Shown here piece by piece: positions 1-8,427 of a DNA stretch of 53,801 nucleotides. Origin of the DNA: an uncultured Lachnospiraceae bacterium (GTDB lineage: Bacteria; Bacillota; Clostridia; Lachnospirales; Lachnospiraceae); contig CAMWJC010000014.1 in NCBI GenBank assembly GCA_947174495.1, forward strand, positions 1 to 53,801, written 5' to 3'. The notes under the pieces were generated by a model, which did not search any database, was not told the origin of the DNA, and saw only the letters and a program-made list of their open reading frames with translations. Position numbers and translations under genes: made by a program. Every line of letters begins with the position of its first letter. Within the stretch, counting starts at the first letter, position 1.

Positions 1-94
1 ACAATTCGCGAACGCTTTATCGAGCGTGTTGACGAGAGGCTTTCTTTTCATCGGAACGGATGTCTCGCATATGCGTACCCCAGCTAAACGTTAA
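1..94 (+). mobile_element. Structured repeat, copy A (right end only, cut by window edge)
   Basis: Bases 1-94 match 12539-12631 of copy B: the conserved loop text ACAATTCGCGAACGCTTTAT, one arm of the second hairpin (TTTTCATCGGAAC) and the terminal CTAAACGTTAA at 84-94. The left partner arm lies outside the window. The copy ends 21 bp from the stop codon of the glucosaminidase gene. No coding potential is seen. Confidence 0.85.
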
Positions 95-115
95 CTTTAC
101 CACTGACGCCTCACA

Positions 116-3085
116 CTAATCATTTTTCCTCCGGAAGATCAAATAACCGGCAATCACTATGGCCGTACTTCCCAAAAAGATTAGTGCAATAATCCCTGCT
201 GCCTTCTTGGGCTCCTCGGCAGGCTTTTCATTAGCAGAATTATTCCGTTCCTCCTGAATGATCCTCTCTGCTTCTTCCAATTGCGGTGCACGCAGCTCAA
301 GCAGATTTTCTTTGATTTCATCACTGATAATAATAATATAATCAGATGCATGAACAAATTCAAAGCTGGCAATCTTTGTACTTCCAACTAAAGAAGCACA
401 CATAAATCGGAATTCGCCCGTCGATTCATCATAATAGAACAGATTTGCATACTGTCCCGGTTCAGCGTTTTCAAGACTTATCGATAATACCACCGTAAAT
501 CCGAATCCACCGTCATGTGCAAGCGAAATTTCAACGTAGTTTTCTCCTTCCGTCAATGCATCTCTTTTCGCTTTCGGAATATTGCTTCTTCCTACCACGA
601 CATCAAAATCAATATCTTGAAGCTGACCGTCACCCATCGCAGCTCCATCAATATACCAGGCCACACCATTCCCCATTTCCAGTGTAACTTTCCTGCTCTG
701 TTCCCTGATCTGTTCTAATGTCTGGGCATATACAATACTATTATCCTCCATCTCAAAGGTAATTGCAGATTTATCCTCTGATGCCGTCTGCGGCTTCGGA
801 GTGGCTGCCGCTATTACTGCACTTCCGGCATCCGATCGATCATGCTCCTGTTCCTGCGCAGTTACCGGTTCCTGCGTTACCACAGACTCAGGCGCCTGTG
901 TTGCAACCGGTTCCGATGGCGGAACAATTTCCACTGTAACAATCGGTGCTGTTATCGTACTTTCCTCCGTTTTTTCTGTAGGCTCCGCCACCGGTTTCTG
1001 TGTCGGCTTTGCCGTTGGTGTTGCTGTAGGCTTCGCTGTCGGTGTTTCCGTGGGGGTTGCCGTTGGCGTTGCTGTGGGTGCCGCCGTTGGTGTTTCCGTA
1101 GACTTTGCAGCTGGTGTTGCTGTCGGCGCCGTCGTCGGTGTTTCCGTAGACTTTGCAGTTGGCGTTGCTGTGGGCTTCGCCGTTGGTGTTTCCGTGGGTG
1201 CTTCTGTTGGCGCTGTCAATGTAGAATCTGCCGATACCGTAGGTGATGCCGTAGAAACTTCTGCCGGTGTTTCCGTTGGTTTCACTGTTGTCGCTACCTC
1301 AGGTACCGTCGTGGGTCTCTCTGTCGGTTTTATCGTCGGTTTTGCTGTAGGCGTTTCCGTTGGCTTTGCTGTCGGCTTTACCGTTGGTGTTGCTGTAGGC
1401 GCCATTGTTGGTGTCGGCGTCGCCGTTGGTTTTGCTGTAGGCTTTACCGTTGGTGTTGCTGTGGGCGTTACTGTCGGTGTTGCTGTAGGCGTTGCCGTTG
1501 GTTTTGCTGTAGGCGTTACTGTCGGCTTTATCGTCGGTGTTGCTGTAGGCGCCGTTGTTGGTGTTGCTGTAGGCGCCGTTGTTGGTGTTGCTGTAGGCGC
1601 CATTGTTGGTGTCGGAGTAGGATTTGATCCCGGTACCGGACAGGCCACAGCAGGCATATTATTATACACGGGAATCTTAAATACAAAAGGATTATCCAGA
1701 GACCCGGTCTCTGTGTAGGCCTTTTTAACCATCTGAGATTCGGTATAAGGAGCCATGATATTCTGCATATACTGATGCCAATACAGGCCGCTATAACTTG
1801 CATCCACATCAAACTTCTGAAGATAAAGGGTATCCTGTCCTTTCAAAATATAATCCTTTGAAAGAATTACAGCTCCTCCATTTAACGCCTTGTAACGGGT
1901 ATTCCAACCTTCCTTCTTTGCACGCTCCAGGCCGGTTTTTACAATTACCTCCGTAGTTTTTCCCGAAGCGCCGATATTATAGTAATTATAATATCCCTCA
2001 TATCCACTGTAGGTTCCCGAAATCAATGCAGAAGTCCCTTTTCCCTGCTCCTGATATACCCGGCATGCCAAGTGAAACGGACTCACTTTCAGATTGACAC
2101 CGATCTCAAAAAAAGCGGTTGAATAACTTTTTCCTTCTCCCGGAAGTTCCCCTTTCATAAAGGTATTGCTTAAGATCCGGTCTATGGCCGCCTTGGAATG
2201 ATAAGATGGATTGTAGGTCAACTGCTCAAATTGAAAAACTCTAGTCTCATCCAGAAAATTTCTGGGATCAAGGTAATACTTTACTGCCTCCTCCGAAGCA
2301 TAATACCAGCCCGAACCATACAACCCATTCTTGTATGCACTGCCCGCACTGGAACTGATCAGATTTCGATCCTGATAATTTTCGTTCTTCACTACATCCT
2401 GCCAGTTAAGGCCCGTATTCTGCTTTACAAAGATCCAGTTGGGATGCGCCTGTTTCAAACGAATAAGCTTGTCCCGGTAAGATTCCGGGAACTGCTCCAC
2501 ATCCGGATAAATGGAACTGGCCGCCGCAAACATTGCTATCTTCGGAAAATATGTATTTTCCCATTCTATGAATATTTCATTTGAGTATGCCAAATAGCTT
2601 CTGTCGATATACCCTGTATATGTATGATCATTATGGGAGAGTGAAACTTTATACCAAATATTCCACTCCTCATCCAGCTCTACTCCGATAATTTGAACAG
2701 TCGTTCCGGTAGGAACCCGTACGCATAATTCTCCATTTTCACCGGGTGTCTTTTTAACCGAATAAGAATCGCAAAGATAGACCAGCGCCATAATGATCTC
2801 CTGATCCGTGACCGTCTTCAATTCTTCCTTTGCTTCATTGATGAATGCAATAAGTTCCTCGTCCTCATCATACTCTTCCAAATCTTGCATATCTAAATCT
2901 TCCGCAAGTTCTTCTTCATCTTCTGGAAATTCTTCCTCGTCTTGCGTATCTTCTTCCGATTCTGCGGCATCACCCAAATCCTGCACATCTTCTTCTGCAA
3001 GTTCCGTAGCGGAAACAGGCATAGCCGTCCCCAACAAAAGAATAAAGCTCATCATAAAAATAAGTATACGCTTGCACTTTTTCAT
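116..3085 (-). CDS. Secreted, membrane-anchored glucosaminidase with SH3-like domain and long Pro-Thr repeat region
   Basis: A 989-residue exported cell-wall hydrolase. A signal peptide spans residues 1-27 (cut near VSA-TE), followed by a very acidic linker to about residue 80. Residues 105-175 look like a bacterial SH3 domain, and residues 200-480 like an LytB/Mannosyl-glycoprotein endo-beta-N-acetylglucosaminidase fold (LKQAHPNWIF, YNYYNIGASG), which would cut the glycan strand of peptidoglycan. Residues about 490-745 are degenerate PTATPT/PTAKPT hexads, a likely flexible wall-spanning stalk. A beta-rich domain and a C-terminal membrane helix with a basic RRKND tail follow, so it is probably anchored at its C terminus. 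A TTGACA box lies at 3155-3160 but no convincing -10 pairs with it. The substrate is inferred from the fold; the stalk function is a guess. Confidence 0.88.
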   Translation of the reverse strand: MKKCKRILIFMMSFILLLGTAMPVSATELAEEDVQDLGDAAESEEDTQDEEEFPEDEEELAEDLDMQDLEEYDEDEELIAFINEAKEELKTVTDQEIIMALVYLCDSYSVKKTPGENGELCVRVPTGTTVQIIGVELDEEWNIWYKVSLSHNDHTYTGYIDRSYLAYSNEIFIEWENTYFPKIAMFAAASSIYPDVEQFPESYRDKLIRLKQAHPNWIFVKQNTGLNWQDVVKNENYQDRNLISSSAGSAYKNGLYGSGWYYASEEAVKYYLDPRNFLDETRVFQFEQLTYNPSYHSKAAIDRILSNTFMKGELPGEGKSYSTAFFEIGVNLKVSPFHLACRVYQEQGKGTSALISGTYSGYEGYYNYYNIGASGKTTEVIVKTGLERAKKEGWNTRYKALNGGAVILSKDYILKGQDTLYLQKFDVDASYSGLYWHQYMQNIMAPYTESQMVKKAYTETGSLDNPFVFKIPVYNNMPAVACPVPGSNPTPTPTMAPTATPTTAPTATPTTAPTATPTIKPTVTPTAKPTATPTATPTVTPTATPTVKPTAKPTATPTPTMAPTATPTVKPTAKPTETPTAKPTIKPTERPTTVPEVATTVKPTETPAEVSTASPTVSADSTLTAPTEAPTETPTAKPTATPTAKSTETPTTAPTATPAAKSTETPTAAPTATPTATPTETPTAKPTATPTAKPTQKPVAEPTEKTEESTITAPIVTVEIVPPSEPVATQAPESVVTQEPVTAQEQEHDRSDAGSAVIAAATPKPQTASEDKSAITFEMEDNSIVYAQTLEQIREQSRKVTLEMGNGVAWYIDGAAMGDGQLQDIDFDVVVGRSNIPKAKRDALTEGENYVEISLAHDGGFGFTVVLSISLENAEPGQYANLFYYDESTGEFRFMCASLVGSTKIASFEFVHASDYIIIISDEIKENLLELRAPQLEEAERIIQEERNNSANEKPAEEPKKAAGIIALIFLGSTAIVIAGYLIFRRKND
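985..1635 (-). repeat. Hexad Pro-Thr coding repeat
   Basis: About 650 bp of in-frame 18-bp units coding PTATPT, PTAKPT, PTTAPT and variants inside the glucosaminidase gene. Codon choice varies between units, so the region is not a recent pure slippage product except near 1550-1615, where three near-identical units occur. The long Val/Gly-rich reading frame on the plus strand here is a shadow of this repeat. Confidence 0.85.
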
Positions 3086-3163
3086 TGGTATCCTCTTATC
3101 TGTCTATTTCAGGGTGTTTGTTTACATAATACACCTTACTATATTCAAAAAATTATGTCAACC

Positions 3164-3212
3164 AAAAAAGGGAATCTCGAACAGGAACTCTTGTTCCGTC
3201 GATATCCCCTTT
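3164..3212 (-). terminator. Terminator after the phosphoribosyltransferase-like gene
   Basis: Read on the minus strand, AAAGGGGATATCGA pairs with TCGAGATTCCCTTT around an inner GGAAC-aaga-GTTCC hairpin and is followed by a T tract. It lies between the stop at 3272 and the glucosaminidase start, so it should end the upstream transcript. Confidence 0.75.
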
Positions 3213-3271
3213 ATTGCATTTTTATATAATTTCCTACAACTTATTTCCGGTCAGACCAAATCTCTGTAAGA

Positions 3272-3913
3272 TTAATTGATTCTTGAATATCCAAACCCGT
3301 TTGCCAGTGCATCAATCGGCTGCTTCTCTTTGCATAAGCTGCATCCTTCTGGATTGAATGCCTTATAATCCGGAATATCCGCAATTGTGAACAGTGATTT
3401 AATAGGAATTCCCATAGCGCTGTTTGCCGCGCTGAACACAGCGCTGATACCGCTGATGGTTGCCCCATAATAACTAAGTGCCTGTCCAACCTTCACAATT
3501 GTCTGTCCGGTCGTTGCGGAAGCAAGTAAAAGCAGTACGTTCTTTCCTTTTATCATCGGAATATAATTTTCCCGGAACAAAATCTGCCCGGAATTTGCAT
3601 ACTCCGGCGTAATAATATAAATCGTATTATGAGCATTCATGGAATAAACGCCTGCCCTTGTCAATTCCTCTGCCAAAAATGCTCCGATGATTTCACAACC
3701 GTCTATGCAGACGATGGTATCTACCACGGTGGAAACCGAAATCTGTCCCCCCAGTTCCTTTGCAACCATTAGCGCCTCGTTCAATCTGGATTTCAGGGTT
3801 GTCATATCCAGAAAATAATTTACATGGGAATTGGGTGTTACAAAGTGTCCGGGTATTGCTTTCAAAATAACATTTGGATGTGCTTTCGAGCGAATTCTTA
3901 TCATGTCCTGCAT
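3272..3913 (-). CDS. Divergent orotate phosphoribosyltransferase-like protein
   Basis: A 213-residue protein of the type I phosphoribosyltransferase fold. The order of segments (VDTIVCIDGCEIIGAFLAEEL, then GKNVLLLLASATTGQTI) follows the orotate phosphoribosyltransferase plan. The PRPP loop normally reads like VLVVDDVITTGGS; here the two acidic residues are replaced (LLASATTGQ), so catalysis on PRPP is doubtful and the protein may be a sensor or a different enzyme. The C-terminal part has two close cysteines (CSLC). The start at 3913 is supported by AGGAGG eight bases upstream. It stands alone between a terminator and a divergent gene. Fold assignment is good; activity is uncertain. Confidence 0.75.
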   Translation of the reverse strand: MQDMIRIRSKAHPNVILKAIPGHFVTPNSHVNYFLDMTTLKSRLNEALMVAKELGGQISVSTVVDTIVCIDGCEIIGAFLAEELTRAGVYSMNAHNTIYIITPEYANSGQILFRENYIPMIKGKNVLLLLASATTGQTIVKVGQALSYYGATISGISAVFSAANSAMGIPIKSLFTIADIPDYKAFNPEGCSLCKEKQPIDALANGFGYSRIN

Positions 3914-3987
3914 ATGACATACCTCCTTTTATGGCGCGGCTGCTTTTTTGCGTCTCTTTCCCGCCAGTCGAAAAATTGTGCCGCAAT

Positions 3988-4017
3988 ATTATAATTCTAT
4001 TGTAAGATATTACACAA
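3988..4017 (-). promoter_or_regulatory. Candidate promoter for the phosphoribosyltransferase-like gene
   Basis: Minus strand TTGTGT (4012-4017), 18-bp spacer, perfect TATAAT (3988-3993), 75 bp before the start codon. Confidence 0.5.
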
Positions 4018-4115
4018 TTTAATTCAATATATTTATTTGTCTTTCCTCCTTCCGTATGCTATACTTTTTTCGTTATATATTACATAATTATATTAAGGAT
4101 GAGGAGGAATTTTTC

Positions 4116-5099
4116 ATGTACAACAAAGTTAAAAAATTTGCTGTAAACAGCGGATTGACCGTTGAAGAAAAAGCGGGAATCGCTTACGGAAACTTTGGCG
4201 GATATTTTGTAGTCATCCATCAGGATCCCGCAACACCTGCACGTCATACGGTTCAGCTTTGGGTAAAGGCCGGTGATATTACACCTGTTCCTGCTATCGT
4301 GGATTTTGTCAACCAATGTCCATCCAAATACAGGTATCTCAGCACTGCTTCCTACAGCGGTACCAAGATCATTGCCGAATTCTGGGGAACTGGCTTTAAA
4401 TGGGGTTCTGAATATACCCCATGCATAGAGTCCTTTTTGAAGGAACTGACCGACTATTGCCGAAGTAACCAGTTAGTTCCTTGTTGTGAGTCCTGCGGAG
4501 GCGATATCGGTTTATCACTCTATCAGATTGAGTCCGGTGAACATATGCTTTGCTCTTCTTGCTATGCCAATACTGCTGACCAGATCCACCAGCACATGAA
4601 TCAGGAAGCAAAGAAGGGAAACGGCAACGTAATTGGCGGTATCGCCGGCGCTTTCTTAGGCGCTCTTATCGGTGTTGTTTTATGGGTTATTATCTATCAA
4701 TTAGGATATATCTCCGCTCTTGTTGGTGCCGTCATGGTGATATGTGCTCTGAAGGGTTATGAACTGCTGGGAGGAAGACTTAGTATTCTGGGAATCATCA
4801 TAAGCTGTGTTATTTCTGCCCTGATGCTGTTATTAGCCGAGCAAATTTGCCTTGCCATTGAAATCTACAGCGCTTTTCATAATGTATACGACATCACCTT
4901 TTTTGACGCATTTACTTCCACTACTGCCTTTTTGGAAGATTCCGAGGTTCTCACTTCTGTAGCCTTTGATTTGATTATGGGATATATTTTGATGATTGTA
5001 GGCGCTGCCGGATCGGTACACAACGCTTACAAAAAGAATAAAACCACGGTTGATTCCCGTATGGTCACAGCCATCACAAATTCAAACGACATACATTGA
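4116..5099 (+). CDS. Unknown membrane protein with a four-cysteine motif
   Basis: A 327-residue protein I do not recognise. I chose the ATG at 4116 because GAGGAGG lies nine bases upstream; an upstream in-frame ATG at 4056 has no such site. Residues 1-120 form a soluble domain (MYNKVKKFAVNSGLTVEEKA). A likely zinc-binding pair CCESCGG and CSSC follows near residues 127-155. Then a glycine-rich helix (GGIAGAFLGALIGVVL) and three or four more hydrophobic segments make a membrane domain, with a short polar tail. It is monocistronic: a divergent promoter precedes it and a strong terminator follows. The plan (soluble domain, zinc knuckle, membrane helices) suggests a membrane-linked sensor or assembly protein, but that is only a guess. 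Confidence 0.8.
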   Translation: MYNKVKKFAVNSGLTVEEKAGIAYGNFGGYFVVIHQDPATPARHTVQLWVKAGDITPVPAIVDFVNQCPSKYRYLSTASYSGTKIIAEFWGTGFKWGSEYTPCIESFLKELTDYCRSNQLVPCCESCGGDIGLSLYQIESGEHMLCSSCYANTADQIHQHMNQEAKKGNGNVIGGIAGAFLGALIGVVLWVIIYQLGYISALVGAVMVICALKGYELLGGRLSILGIIISCVISALMLLLAEQICLAIEIYSAFHNVYDITFFDAFTSTTAFLEDSEVLTSVAFDLIMGYILMIVGAAGSVHNAYKKNKTTVDSRMVTAITNSNDIH

Positions 5100-5112
5100 T
5101 CAGAACGATGAG

Positions 5113-5188
5113 AAATACGCTTTGCGAGCCGTCCTTATGTAGACAACGGACAGCACACTTCGCGCGCTGTCCTTATGTTAGTACAAAG
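5113..5188 (+). other. Structured 3' region with repeated CCTTATGT motif
   Basis: Between the stop at 5099 and the terminator, GCTTTG and CAAAGC form an outer stem. Inside, GGACAGC pairs with GCTGTCC, and GTCCTTATGT occurs twice. A related CCTTATGTACAA lies at 35480-35491, before another terminator. Role unknown. Confidence 0.4.
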
Positions 5189-5221
5189 CCCTCTGCCAGT
5201 TTTCACTGACAGGGGGTTTTT
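5189..5221 (+). terminator. Rho-independent terminator
   Basis: CCCTCTGcCAGT pairs with ACTGaCAGGGGG, followed by TTTTTCTT. It ends the plus-strand membrane-protein transcript just before the converging sigF stop. Confidence 0.85.
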
Positions 5222-5222
5222 C

Positions 5223-5954
5223 TTATCGTTTTTCTTCCACAATCTTCTGCCGCATTCCAAGAAGAATTCTTTTCTCCATTCTGCTCACCTGAACCTGGCT
5301 GATTCCCAACATCTTTGCAACTTCTGTCTGTGTCTTATCCTGATAGTAACGTAAAATAATCAGTTTCTGTTCTTCTTTTTCGAGACCGTCCAGCAATTGA
5401 TGGATCAAAAGACTGTTCAGCACCTCCTCATGGGCGCTTCCTGATTTATCCGCAAGTTGATCCACCATAAAAATCTCGTTTCCATCATTTTGATAAACCG
5501 ATTTGTATATGGATTCCACCTGGACATTTGCTTCCAGGGCAAGCACCACATCTTCCACCTCAAGGGCTGTTTCCGCCGCCACCTCATCGACCGAAGGCTC
5601 TCTGCCTAATTTCCCGGCAAGTATATCCCTAGCATGTCCTATTTTTATTCCGTTTTCTTTCAAATTCCTTGAGATTTTTATCATTCCATCATCCCGGATA
5701 AAACGCTTGATCTCTCCGGAAATCAGGGGAACCGCATAAGTGGAAAATTTAACCTGGTATCCCGTATCAAATTTATCAATTGCCTTGATCAGGCCGATCA
5801 CACCTATCTGAAACAGATCCTCTGCCTCATATCCCCGCCCCAAAAAACGCTTTACAATATGATGTACCAGTCCCAGATTTTGTTCGATCAGTACTTCTCT
5901 TGCTTCCTTTTCTCCTGCTCGTGCCTTTTCGATCAGTACTGAATTTTCAACCAT
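5223..5954 (-). CDS. sigF: Forespore RNA polymerase sigma factor SigF
   Basis: A 243-residue sigma-70 family protein. Region 2 spans about residues 10-80 (DLFQIGVIGLIKAIDKFD and FSTYA at 70-74), the middle region follows, and region 4 with a helix-turn-helix is near residues 195-235 (TQTEVAKMLGISQVQVSRME). Length matches sporulation sigma factors SigF/SigG. It is the last gene of the order spoIIAA-spoIIAB-sigF, which distinguishes it from SigG. SigF switches on forespore genes after septation and is held inactive by SpoIIAB. The gap to spoIIAB is only 3 bp, so translation is probably coupled. Confidence 0.96.
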   Translation of the reverse strand: MVENSVLIEKARAGEKEAREVLIEQNLGLVHHIVKRFLGRGYEAEDLFQIGVIGLIKAIDKFDTGYQVKFSTYAVPLISGEIKRFIRDDGMIKISRNLKENGIKIGHARDILAGKLGREPSVDEVAAETALEVEDVVLALEANVQVESIYKSVYQNDGNEIFMVDQLADKSGSAHEEVLNSLLIHQLLDGLEKEEQKLIILRYYQDKTQTEVAKMLGISQVQVSRMEKRILLGMRQKIVEEKR

Positions 5955-5957
5955 ATC

Positions 5958-6476
5958 TCACTCCTCTTGCTTAATCCATGATATGGTTCCTAATTTCTTT
6001 TTCATTCGTACAAGGGTTCCCTGAAAAGGTTCAGAGATCACCTCCAGATCATCCATAAACGCTTCCATAAATGCAAATCCCATCCCAGACCGATCCATGT
6101 CCGGCCTGGTCGTAAAAAGAGGTTCCATTGCCTGGTCAATGTCTGCAATTCCCTTCCCAGTATCCTGTACTTCTACATGCAGTACATCTTCTACAATCTT
6201 GCAGTGCAGATACACCTGATTTTTCCCTTTCTGCCCAGTCGCTCCCAGAAACTCTTCATCGTAGCCATGAATGATTGCATTGGTCACTGCTTCCGAAACA
6301 GCTGTCTTAATATCTGAAATTTCTTCTACTGTAGGATTCAGCGGAGTTACAAATGCTGCCACTGCAACCCTTGCAAATGCCTCGTTCACCGAAACAGCGT
6401 CAAAGGACAACCGCATTTCATTCTCCAAAAGAGTATTCCTTTTCATTTCATTTTTAATTTTCTGTTCTGTCTCCAT
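5958..6476 (-). CDS. spoIIAB: Anti-sigma F factor and kinase SpoIIAB
   Basis: A 172-residue GHKL-type ATPase that binds SigF and phosphorylates SpoIIAA. The N box is E62-A-V-T-N66, the G1 box D105-TGKGI and the G2 box RSGMGFAFM near 129-137. It is about 25 residues longer than the Bacillus protein, partly through an N-terminal extension (METEQKIKNEMKRN) and a C-terminal tail, so a start at the internal Met-11 is possible. It sits between spoIIAA and sigF. Confidence 0.96.
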   Translation of the reverse strand: METEQKIKNEMKRNTLLENEMRLSFDAVSVNEAFARVAVAAFVTPLNPTVEEISDIKTAVSEAVTNAIIHGYDEEFLGATGQKGKNQVYLHCKIVEDVLHVEVQDTGKGIADIDQAMEPLFTTRPDMDRSGMGFAFMEAFMDDLEVISEPFQGTLVRMKKKLGTISWIKQEE

Positions 6477-6514
6477 AATCTATCCACTAACCTTTTCCTT
6501 TCTGTTTCGGTATT

Positions 6515-6823
6515 CTACTCCATAATTTCTACTATTTTATGTAAACCACATATCATTAAGGTACGCTTTATCCTTGTGTCTGCATTAATTGCAAATACCT
6601 TTCCTCCAAAATATGATATCTTCTTGTATCTTCCGATGATAACGCCAATTCCTGAGCTATCCATGAATCGTGTAGTTTCAAAATCAAAAACCACATTTCC
6701 AATTCCCTCCTTCATGATATACTCATCTGCTATTTTACTTATGTAAACTGATTTGTGATGATCCACTTCTTCCGGCATTCTGACCATCAGATAATTATCG
6801 ATCACCTTAAAATTATCTTCCAT
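6515..6823 (-). CDS. spoIIAA: Anti-anti-sigma factor SpoIIAA
   Basis: A 102-residue STAS-domain protein. The conserved FMDSSGIGVIIGRYK around residues 53-67 holds the serine (S56/S57) that SpoIIAB phosphorylates; unphosphorylated SpoIIAA frees SigF. First gene of the sporulation operon. GAGGTG lies seven bases before the ATG. No clear sigma-H promoter was found in the 110 bp upstream, which are filled by two GC-rich hairpins. Confidence 0.96.
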   Translation of the reverse strand: MEDNFKVIDNYLMVRMPEEVDHHKSVYISKIADEYIMKEGIGNVVFDFETTRFMDSSGIGVIIGRYKKISYFGGKVFAINADTRIKRTLMICGLHKIVEIME

Positions 6824-6854
6824 GTTTCACCTCATTTCCTTTTACTTTGTAATC

Positions 6855-6932
6855 GGCAGGGAAGCTTTTCCCTCTGCCCGTTGTGCAGGGCGCATGCCAC
6901 AACACGGCAACTTCCTCGATGCGCCCCTGCAC
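6855..6932 (-). other. Two GC-rich hairpins in the spoIIA leader
   Basis: In minus-strand order: GTGCAGGGGCGCAT (6919-6932) pairs with ATGCGCCCTGCAC (6883-6895) with one bulged base, and the loop holds a smaller GCC/GGC pair. Then GGCAGAGGGAA pairs with TTCCCTGCC (6855-6878). The stems are far more GC-rich than the surroundings. No T tract follows, so they are not simple terminators. Possibly a leader RNA structure; function unknown. Confidence 0.5.
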
Positions 6933-6934
6933 AT

Positions 6935-6967
6935 AAAAAAGAGAACACCATTATTGTGTTCTCTTTT
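6935..6967 (-). terminator. Terminator after the zinc-ribbon TPR gene
   Basis: AAAGAGAACAC and GTGTTCTCTTT form an 11-bp stem around a seven-base loop, with T tracts on both strands. It ends the folC/TPR operon and separates it from spoIIA. Confidence 0.85.
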
Positions 6968-6995
6968 GTAGTCACTTTATTTCTGATCTGTTTAT

Positions 6996-8423
6996 TTACT
7001 CTGCATTATTAATTTCTGCCAGAGCAGTTTCTGATTTGTTTGCAAAATCTGTGTCAGGGAAATAGTCAATCACCTGCGCATAAGCCTCTTTTGCTTTATC
7101 ATCATCGCCATTCCGATGATAACTGTTCCCGAGATAAAACAAAGCTTCGCTTTTTGTATTATCATATTGCCATGCCTTTTGGAGATTGGGAATTGCCGCC
7201 TCATAATTCTCTCCACGATAGCTGTCATAACCGGCATTATAGTAATAATCCACCAAATTGACACCGATGATTTCAATCAGTCTGCCATACAATGTCTGGA
7301 ATGCCTCTGAGCGTTCTTTATCTGCAGCTTCTTCATCCTCCTCCGCTGCATCAATCGTCTCAAGATAAGAAGCAATCCTTTCAATATTCTCCGGCTCCTC
7401 CAGATAAGCATTCACTGCCATCATCAGTCCGTCTGACACCATCACTGCCCCACTGGTATCCTGATATATCGCAAGCTCTTCCAATAGCTGTGTATTATTA
7501 TCAGTCAGCTTTTGCACCTTTTGTTCCAGCTCATCTATAGTTGCCGTCTTTGCATCTGACTGCTCACTTACCGTACGAAGCTGGTCATTAATGCCCTCCC
7601 TGGCAGACTGTATCTGTCCCGGAAGTATCAAAAAACATGCAATAGCAATGCCTATAATCACGCCTATCCCAAGATTTAAAAGAGTAGATATACCCCGGGG
7701 TTCCTTTTTATTCATGGGCTGAATAATCGTCTCATTGCCGCTCTGATAGCGCATCACATGATCGTTAGTGTTCTTCTTCTTTGGCGCATTTCTTGCCGGT
7801 TCCTCCGGCATCAGCATATGCTCAACTTCTTTCAGATAACGCAGTGTTGTCGTATTATTTGCATCGATCTGAATGCATTTTGTGAGTTCTCTCTGCGCCT
7901 TCTCCCATTCTTCCGTATTGATATATAAAAGCGCCAAAAGCTGATGGGCACGAACATACTTGGGATTATAGGACAAAACCTTTTTCAGCTGTATCACTGC
8001 CAGATCCTGACTGTCCTGATAACAGTAAAGAAGCGCCTGGTTATATTTTTTGATTGTCTGGTTTATCGTATCCAGCCTGGCCTGATTGGTCTGAATCATA
8101 TTAATATAATCATCCGCAATATTCTTTTTGGCTCTTAAGTTCTTACTGATTACCCACTCACTTAAAGCGGATACTGTTTCGCCCATTTCAAAATACACAA
8201 GTCCTAAAAGGTTCCTTGCATCAATATTATTTTTATTAAATTTTAAACTCTGCCGCAAGCTGATAATTGCTCCGGATAAATCCCTTACTGTGGCTTTGTC
8301 CAAACCATCATTATAATAATGATTGGACATATACATAATTTTCTTATAAAGTGCAACATCTGCGCCACAACCCGTACAAAAATCGTGTTCAGACAAACGG
8401 CATCCACAATTATAGCAAATCAT
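6996..8423 (-). CDS. Zinc-ribbon, TPR and coiled-coil membrane protein
   Basis: A 475-residue protein with an N-terminal zinc ribbon (CYNCGCRL and CTGCG), tetratricopeptide-like repeats through about residue 210, a charged linker and one membrane helix near 248-268 (GIGVIIGIAIACFLIL). An extracytoplasmic coiled coil (QSARE to LLEELAIYQ) follows, then a second TPR block near 385-470 (YNAGYDSYRGENYEAAIPN). The topology puts TPRs on both sides of the membrane, which suggests a scaffold. It lies four bases after the 49-residue gene and downstream of folC. I do not recognise a named family; similar zinc-ribbon/TPR proteins are common in clostridia. Confidence 0.85.
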   Translation of the reverse strand: MICYNCGCRLSEHDFCTGCGADVALYKKIMYMSNHYYNDGLDKATVRDLSGAIISLRQSLKFNKNNIDARNLLGLVYFEMGETVSALSEWVISKNLRAKKNIADDYINMIQTNQARLDTINQTIKKYNQALLYCYQDSQDLAVIQLKKVLSYNPKYVRAHQLLALLYINTEEWEKAQRELTKCIQIDANNTTTLRYLKEVEHMLMPEEPARNAPKKKNTNDHVMRYQSGNETIIQPMNKKEPRGISTLLNLGIGVIIGIAIACFLILPGQIQSAREGINDQLRTVSEQSDAKTATIDELEQKVQKLTDNNTQLLEELAIYQDTSGAVMVSDGLMMAVNAYLEEPENIERIASYLETIDAAEEDEEAADKERSEAFQTLYGRLIEIIGVNLVDYYYNAGYDSYRGENYEAAIPNLQKAWQYDNTKSEALFYLGNSYHRNGDDDKAKEAYAQVIDYFPDTDFANKSETALAEINNAE

Positions 8424-8427
8424 GCCG

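Noticed and set aside
985-1635. CRISPR or minisatellite of independent function
   Set aside because: Units are in frame, multiples of three, and vary at third codon positions, so they are coding.
801-1718. Long Val/Gly-rich frame on the plus strand
   Set aside because: It is the mirror of the Pro-Thr repeat in the glucosaminidase gene and has no ribosome site.
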